9,844 nucleotides of DNA from Lachnospiraceae bacterium (GTDB taxonomy: Bacteria; Bacillota_A; Clostridia; Lachnospirales; Lachnospiraceae): assembly GCA_900764695.1 (NCBI GenBank), contig CAAFOY010000027.1, positions 1-9,844 of the forward strand, read 5' to 3'. A program made the position numbers and the translations under genes. Positions 6,218 through 9,844 of this stretch are shown in pieces; the first letter of the stretch is position 1; every line of letters starts with the position of its first letter. The notes beneath the pieces were generated by a model. It searched no databases. It was not told where the DNA came from and saw only the letters and a list, made by a program, of their open reading frames with translations.

Positions 6218-6246
6218 TTGACTAAGAAAACATAATATGCTAAAAT
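6218..6246 (+). promoter_or_regulatory. Strong sigma-70/sigma-A promoter before the GRGG-repeat gene
   Basis: TTGACT (6218-6223), a 17-base spacer and TAAAAT (6241-6246), with an extended -10 TGC (6238-6240). The -35 begins directly after the queC stop codon. Predicted transcription start is near 6253, about 40 bases before ATG 6295. Confidence 0.72.
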
Positions 6247-6268
6247 ACTTTTAAGCATAAATGCTAAA
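6237..6268 (+). promoter_or_regulatory. Possible operator: inverted repeat over the -10 plus a third half-site
   Basis: ATGCTAAAA (6237-6245) faces TTTTAAGCAT (6249-6258), a near-perfect palindrome with one extra A, centred just after the -10. A third copy, ATGCTAAA, occurs in direct orientation at 6261-6268. The position, covering the -10 and the predicted start point, would suit a repressor site. The high AT content makes chance repeats plausible, and the regulator is unknown. Confidence 0.35.
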
Positions 6269-6294
6269 TAATCACTGAAAGGGGGTGAAACAGT

Positions 6295-6555
6295 ATGAAG
6301 TTTCTAATCAATGCTTTGGCAAAAATGGCAACACCAGCTTATGCTAATACACCAGCTTCAACAGGACGTGGTGGTAGCAGTGGTGCAGGAAAGTCATCAG
6401 GCGGTCGTGGCGGTAAAAGTGGAGCAGCTAAAACGTCAGGTGGTCGTGGTGGTAAGAGCGGTTTTGTAACTACACAAAAATCAGCTACTGTAAAAACGTC
6501 TACTACAAGAACATCAGGCGGTCGTGGTGGTCGTAGTGGTGCGGCAAATGGTTAA
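6295..6555 (+). CDS. Gly/Arg/Ser-rich protein with GRGG repeats, unknown function
   Basis: This 86-residue, strongly basic, low-complexity protein has four copies of a S-G-G-R-G-G-[KR]-S-G-A unit, at residues 23-31 (variant TGRGGSSGA), 35-44, 48-56 and 74-83. They are joined by short basic, Thr/Ser-rich linkers. No aromatic or hydrophobic core is present in the repeats, so they should be disordered. RGG-type sequences in other proteins bind RNA or DNA, so nucleic-acid binding is an inference. The first 20 residues (MKFLINALAKMATPAYANTP) differ in character. They could be read as a weak export signal with an AYA cleavage site, although the hydrophobic part is short. A strong ribosome binding site (AAAGGGGGTG, 6278-6287) precedes ATG 6295. 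It has its own promoter and is followed by a hairpin, so it is probably expressed at a high level and independently. Confidence 0.72.
   Translation: MKFLINALAKMATPAYANTPASTGRGGSSGAGKSSGGRGGKSGAAKTSGGRGGKSGFVTTQKSATVKTSTTRTSGGRGGRSGAANG
6361..6543 (+). repeat. Four imperfect coding repeats of about 27-30 bases (GRGG units)
   Basis: Repeat units begin near 6361, 6397, 6436 and 6514. The last three share the coding pattern tca-ggy-ggt-cgt-ggy-ggt. Unit-to-unit spacing is uneven (36, 39 and 78 bases) because linkers vary. They differ mainly at third codon positions, which suggests selection on the protein rather than a recent DNA duplication. Confidence 0.7.
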
Positions 6556-6562
6556 TTAAAGC

Positions 6563-6595
6563 TAAACCTCATTCACTTTATGTGAGTGGGGTTTA
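6563..6595 (+). terminator. Stem-loop terminator or attenuator after the GRGG-repeat gene
   Basis: TAAACCTCATTCAC (6563-6576) pairs with GTGAGTGGGGTTTA (6582-6595) over 14 pairs, including two G-T wobbles, with a 5-base loop. Only three T residues close the stem and two more follow (TTTATT), so termination may be partial. Some transcription could then continue into the downstream genes, which have no clear promoter of their own. Confidence 0.68.
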
Positions 6596-6620
6596 TTGCA
6601 CAGAAAGGAGAATTTTAATT

Positions 6621-6902
6621 ATGTCTAATCAAGCAACAGATAAGAATTATAAGCAAGCACATTCAGTGCATAACGAAAAGAAAGGCAATCCTAAAAATGA
6701 GGCAGTAGTCGGTGGCGTAAAGTATGAACAGCACAATAAGATTGAGCCACAAAAGACACCAGTTGCTAAATACACTAAGGTTGCTAAACAGAGTACAAAA
6801 TCTAACCCTGCTAAAGTTGGTTCAGTTAATACAAGCATTGTAAATAAATGCAGAAGTAATGACCCAGCAACGGCGGGCATTACTAAGAAAGTAGGTAAGT
6901 AG
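6621..6902 (+). CDS. Basic, disordered 93-aa protein, unknown function
   Basis: This hydrophilic protein is rich in Lys, Asn, Thr and Val and lacks a hydrophobic core or known motif. VAKYTKVAKQSTKSNPAKVG in the middle looks like a flexible, nucleic-acid-binding or packaging-associated tail, which is only inference from composition. I chose ATG 6621, ten bases after AAAGGAG (6604-6610). An in-frame GTG at 6582 lies in the terminator stem and is not credible. Its end, NDPATAGITKKVGK, resembles the end of the next protein (NNPATVAKLTR). The stop is one base from the next ATG. No recognised family. Confidence 0.65.
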   Translation: MSNQATDKNYKQAHSVHNEKKGNPKNEAVVGGVKYEQHNKIEPQKTPVAKYTKVAKQSTKSNPAKVGSVNTSIVNKCRSNDPATAGITKKVGK

Positions 6903-6903
6903 T

Positions 6904-7122
6904 ATGTCAGTAATAGAAACAACATCTCAAAGACCCGAATGGGAAATTGCGAATGACGCAAGAATTTTAAAAGAAGCTATGGATATTCAACAAGACCCTA
7001 CACGTTTAAGGGAAGCAAAAAATTATATCCAGTCAGAGATTGATATAAATAATAAGGTTTTAGGTAAAAACCGCAATAGCAAACATAACAATCCTGCAAC
7101 CGTAGCCAAGCTAACAAGATAA
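6904..7122 (+). CDS. 72-aa helical protein, unknown function
   Basis: This is a small charged protein predicted to be mostly helical (NDARILKEAMDIQQDPTRLREAKNYIQSEIDINNKVLG) with a basic Asn-rich end. The end shares an N-P-A-T motif with the preceding protein. ATG 6904 follows that gene's stop by one base, with AGGTAAG upstream, so the pair are likely co-translated. The next gene, folE, begins 20 bases after its stop. I recognise no family. Confidence 0.65.
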   Translation: MSVIETTSQRPEWEIANDARILKEAMDIQQDPTRLREAKNYIQSEIDINNKVLGKNRNSKHNNPATVAKLTR

Positions 7123-7142
7123 ATCTTTAAGGGGTGACTTAG

Positions 7143-7703
7143 ATGAGCAGTGATAAAGTAGCAGCGATTGAAGAATGTATAGACGCAATTTTATCCATTT
7201 TAGGGGTAAAAGCCACGGAAAGCAATAAGGACACTCCTAAAAGAGTGGCTAAAATGTATGTCAATGAGCTGTTTAAAAACATAAATGAAAATGTAGATGA
7301 ATTTGTAAACGGTTTAACCACTTTCCCTTATGAGAGTAATGGTTATGGCACACCTGTAAAGGTAAAGACAAGTGTAAAAAGTATGTGTGAACATCATTTA
7401 ATGCCTTTCTTTGGCAAGGTGACAGTTGAGTACATACCGAGTGACAAGATAATTGGACTAAGTAAGATACCACGTTTGGTTGACTTTTTAAGCAGAAAAC
7501 CTACTTTGCAAGAAAATTTAACTGAACAAATAGCAGATTGCTTAGATAAATTACTTAGTCCTAAGTATCTGAAAGTTACAATGGTTTGTACACATACTTG
7601 TGTTGAGTTAAGGGGTGCAGAAAAACCTTGTAAAACTAAAACTATTGCTGAAAGGGGAGAGCGTAATGGCAAAGCTAAAATTCAAAAAGATACAGAAAAA
7701 TGA
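7143..7703 (+). CDS. folE: GTP cyclohydrolase I FolE
   Basis: Predicted to convert GTP to 7,8-dihydroneopterin triphosphate, the first step shared by folate and 7-deazaguanine synthesis. The 186-residue protein has the zinc and catalytic motif MCEHHLMPFFG (81-91, Cys82, His84/His85), the SKIPRLVDFLSRKPTLQENLTEQIAD block (107-132) and the C-terminal CTHTCVELRGAEKP (149-162) with the second zinc Cys153. All active-site blocks are present. The N-terminal part is short, as in many phage and bacterial FolE enzymes. The last residues (from about 175) are read through the start of dpdA, which overlaps by 38 bases; this tail is probably not catalytic. Ribosome binding site AAGGGGTGA precedes ATG 7143. 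Its place next to dpdA, with queE and queC nearby, indicates a role in making a modified DNA base rather than folate. Confidence 0.93.
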   Translation: MSSDKVAAIEECIDAILSILGVKATESNKDTPKRVAKMYVNELFKNINENVDEFVNGLTTFPYESNGYGTPVKVKTSVKSMCEHHLMPFFGKVTVEYIPSDKIIGLSKIPRLVDFLSRKPTLQENLTEQIADCLDKLLSPKYLKVTMVCTHTCVELRGAEKPCKTKTIAERGERNGKAKIQKDTEK

Positions 7704-9813
7704 TATACCGCCTGTAAACGCTCTAAATGACGTTACAAGCGGTGAAGAAGCTAAAGCAACAAATGATACACCTAAACAAGAAGATTACTCTTTAAAGGAC
7801 ATTATGGACACGACAAGGGATTGTTCATTCTTTTATTCAGGTGTAGAGTATGGAGCTTATCTTGAAGCCTGTTATAATTCAGGTATAAGAAATTTTCTTA
7901 TGTCATATCACTATCTTTCAGGTAGAAATTTAAGGGATATTTTTGACAAATATCCCGATATTCATTTAATGGTTGACTCTGGTGCTTTTACATTTCAAAC
8001 AGACCCGAAGTTTGAAGAATACACCATTGAGGATTGGGAAAAGCATATTGAAAAGTATCTAAGGTGGGCTGAAAAGCATAAGGAACATATATTTGCAATA
8101 GCAAACCTTGATATTGAAGTCCTTGTCGGAGCTGAAACAGTTAAGAAGTGGAATAAACAGTATTTTGAGCCATTTATGGCTGAAACTAAAGTACCTGTTT
8201 GTTTCGTTTATCACGAAGGCTTTAGCTCTGATAACTGGGAATACTATTGTAAGAGATACCCTTATGTTGGTTTTACCTCTGCTGATACTCATAAGGAATT
8301 TAATCTTGATAATTGTATTGATATGTTGCGAACGGCTGAAAAACACGGTGCTCTTGTACACGGATTTGGTGTAACAAGAATAAGAGAGTTGGCACAGTTA
8401 CCATTTTATACAGTTGACTCTACAACGTGGAAAGCTGGTATGATGTATGGTCGATTAATTATATTCAACGGCAAGAAAACACAACAGATAGATAAAGTTG
8501 ACTGGGAAAAGAAAGCATTTCCTTTAATCAAAAACTATCCTATTGATGTTGATTTTCAGAAGTTGGACGAATATAACGAACCCGAAGTTATCAAAGTCAA
8601 TGTATATGCCTTTAAACAGGCAGAAGAATACGTTATTAAGTGCATAAAGCACCTACAATACTGGCAGAAGCTAAAGGTGGTTAAGGTGGATATAGATAAT
8701 TTACCTCCTGATTTCTTTCCGTCAGCTGAATGGGTGTTGTCAAATGAAAAGAATACGGAAGAAGTAATAGCTTATGCTAAGAAAATGAATATCAATCCCG
8801 AAAGAGATGATATGTCAGAAGTAGCATATACAGTTATGGATATGACTGCGTTCCTAAACTGGGATAACCCTAAATATGAGTCATTACATTCTTTGTATCT
8901 CAATGAGAATATTGACACCCTTGACAATCTCCACGACAAGTACATAAATAAAATGACACCTGATGATGAAGATAAGGTAAGGGAGCTTATTCAATTTTAT
9001 AAAGAGTGTTTATCAGGCGAAAGAGATACCCTTTTAGTTGAGGGGACAAACTTTGACCGAATAGTTAAAGAGCGTGACGAATATGTAGATGACACTGAAT
9101 ATGAAAAGGTTGAGCTATCAAGAGAGAACATCATTGAAAAATTAGGTGGTTATTTACCTGACGGTGAAACCGCTCCTGAAATTGATGAGCTTGATGACGA
9201 AATTTTTGGGGAAATGGATATTGTTCCGATAAGGGATAAGAAAACAGGTAAGTTGATTAAAGGGTCGCAACTTGTTAAGTCCAAGACTAAAAACATATAT
9301 TCTAAGAAATTCCCTAAATTCGCTTGTGACACTTGTTTAGCGGCCGCAAAATGTCCTGAATATAAAGCAGGGTATGTATGTGCCTACCACAAGTTATTTA
9401 GTGGTTTTGACACTCGAAATGCCAATGATATTATACAAGCAATGCAGGGTATGGTTAATCATAACATATCTCGTATGCAAAAGGCTATGTTGCTTGAAAC
9501 TATCAACGGTACGGTGGACGCTGATGTAACGGCTTTGATAGACCAAAATACAAAGTTGTTGCAAAACTTAATGAAGATGTATGACAGCCGTTCAGCGACA
9601 GTTGTACGTCAAACAAGAACTATGCAAGCTGACGGTACAGTCAATGAAACAATGCAAGTAAGCAATCCACAAGGTGGCGGTATTCTTGAAAAACTTTTCG
9701 CAAATATGCACTCAAAATCAGAAGATAAGTCAAGTGATGAAGATGTTATAGAAGTGGAAAGTAAAGAAGTCACAGAGCCTGACGAAGTAGTCACTTTAGA
9801 TTTTGATGAATAA
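7666..9813 (+). CDS. dpdA: DpdA-like DNA 7-deazaguanine transglycosylase with long C-terminal extension
   Basis: This 715-residue protein is predicted to replace guanine in phage DNA by a 7-deazaguanine base. Residues about 50-270 look like the TIM barrel of the tRNA-guanine transglycosylase/DpdA superfamily. LMVDSGAFTF (101-110) corresponds to the 'DSGG' motif. IANLDIE (145-151), VGFTSAD (201-207) and VHGFGVTR (231-238) line the barrel. TVDSTTW (249-255) holds the likely nucleophile region, Asp251. After the barrel there is a mixed helical region (about 300-480). An acidic linker follows, then a cysteine cluster Cys554-x2-Cys557-x5-Cys563-x8-Cys572. Next come a helical segment (575-640) and a Gly-rich, acidic disordered tail. 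Phage DpdA proteins are usually far shorter, so the C-terminal half is probably an added domain. ATG 7666 is chosen because GGGGAG (7654-7659) is six bases upstream; an earlier GTG (7615) lies deep in folE. Confidence 0.82.
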   Translation: MAKLKFKKIQKNDIPPVNALNDVTSGEEAKATNDTPKQEDYSLKDIMDTTRDCSFFYSGVEYGAYLEACYNSGIRNFLMSYHYLSGRNLRDIFDKYPDIHLMVDSGAFTFQTDPKFEEYTIEDWEKHIEKYLRWAEKHKEHIFAIANLDIEVLVGAETVKKWNKQYFEPFMAETKVPVCFVYHEGFSSDNWEYYCKRYPYVGFTSADTHKEFNLDNCIDMLRTAEKHGALVHGFGVTRIRELAQLPFYTVDSTTWKAGMMYGRLIIFNGKKTQQIDKVDWEKKAFPLIKNYPIDVDFQKLDEYNEPEVIKVNVYAFKQAEEYVIKCIKHLQYWQKLKVVKVDIDNLPPDFFPSAEWVLSNEKNTEEVIAYAKKMNINPERDDMSEVAYTVMDMTAFLNWDNPKYESLHSLYLNENIDTLDNLHDKYINKMTPDDEDKVRELIQFYKECLSGERDTLLVEGTNFDRIVKERDEYVDDTEYEKVELSRENIIEKLGGYLPDGETAPEIDELDDEIFGEMDIVPIRDKKTGKLIKGSQLVKSKTKNIYSKKFPKFACDTCLAAAKCPEYKAGYVCAYHKLFSGFDTRNANDIIQAMQGMVNHNISRMQKAMLLETINGTVDADVTALIDQNTKLLQNLMKMYDSRSATVVRQTRTMQADGTVNETMQVSNPQGGGILEKLFANMHSKSEDKSSDEDVIEVESKEVTEPDEVVTLDFDE

Positions 9814-9822
9814 AAAGTGAGG

Positions 9823-9844
9823 GGTATGTTCCATTTGACATACC
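9823..9844 (+). terminator. Hairpin at the window edge, possible terminator (cut off)
   Basis: GGTATGT (9823-9829) pairs perfectly with ACATACC (9838-9844) across an 8-base loop, ten bases after the dpdA stop. The stem runs to the last base of the window, so its full length and any T tract cannot be seen. The GAGGGG before it makes a longer GC-rich stem possible. Confidence 0.45.

Noticed and set aside
6361..6543. Regular repeats that could be taken for a CRISPR array
   Set aside because: Units are imperfect, stay in reading frame, encode GRGG motifs and have no uniform spacers.
6621..7122. Small proteins between queC and folE as a hidden QueD
   Set aside because: Neither has the zinc-binding histidines or the catalytic Cys/His/Asp pattern of the PTPS/QueD family, and both are too short.
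8108..8374. Second forward frame of 88 codons inside dpdA, hydrophobic
   Set aside because: It lies in the middle of the conserved barrel; its hydrophobicity follows from the frame shift of the real gene.
1..9844. Recoded stop codons, as in some gut phages
   Set aside because: TAA, TAG and TGA all end genes at sensible places, and no conserved gene is interrupted by an in-frame stop.
1..9844. tRNA genes or insertion sequences
   Set aside because: No cloverleaf-like sequence, transposase motif or terminal inverted repeats were seen.

Overview
The window reads as part of the genome of a tailed bacteriophage, or a prophage, of a low-GC Firmicutes host, most likely a Clostridia-type bacterium. 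The sequence is AT-rich. Every credible gene lies on the + strand, packed tightly with short gaps or overlaps and strong AGGAG-type ribosome binding sites. Several products are typical of phages: an orphan cytosine methyltransferase, a ThyX-fold protein, a PD-(D/E)XK nuclease and a DpdA-like DNA transglycosylase. A SpoVS homologue points to a spore-forming host lineage. TAA, TAG and TGA all end genes, so the standard code applies.

Layout. (1) 1-3639 is one tightly packed transcription unit. It holds the end of an unidentified gene, a small MTVKE-type phage protein, a C5-cytosine methyltransferase, two tandem paralogues of unknown function, a basic 111-aa protein, a 27-residue membrane microprotein and a divergent ThyX-like protein. 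(2) 3640-3826 is the only large gap. It holds a possible promoter, a strong intrinsic terminator that closes the first unit, and a good promoter that starts the next. (3) 3827-6217 encodes a PD-(D/E)XK nuclease, a short S26 (signal-peptidase-type) protease, SpoVS, QueE and QueC. (4) 6218-6595 is a self-contained unit (promoter, GRGG-repeat protein, hairpin). (5) 6621-9813 holds two small unknown genes, then FolE and a 715-residue DpdA-like protein. The window ends in a hairpin, possibly a terminator cut by the edge.

How the genes work together. FolE (GTP to dihydroneopterin triphosphate), QueE (CPH4 to CDG) and QueC (CDG to preQ0) are three of the four enzymes that make 7-cyano-7-deazaguanine. 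DpdA-family enzymes exchange guanine in DNA for such bases. The best-supported reading is a phage 7-deazaguanine DNA hypermodification system, presumably protecting phage DNA from host nucleases. QueD is not seen here and would have to come from the host or from elsewhere in the phage. No QueF, amidotransferase or amidinotransferase is seen, so preQ0 itself is the simplest predicted DNA base. The most unusual points are the long C-terminal extension of DpdA with a four-cysteine cluster, the GRGG-repeat protein expressed on its own inside the modification cluster, and the ThyX-fold protein that lacks the standard RHR motif.
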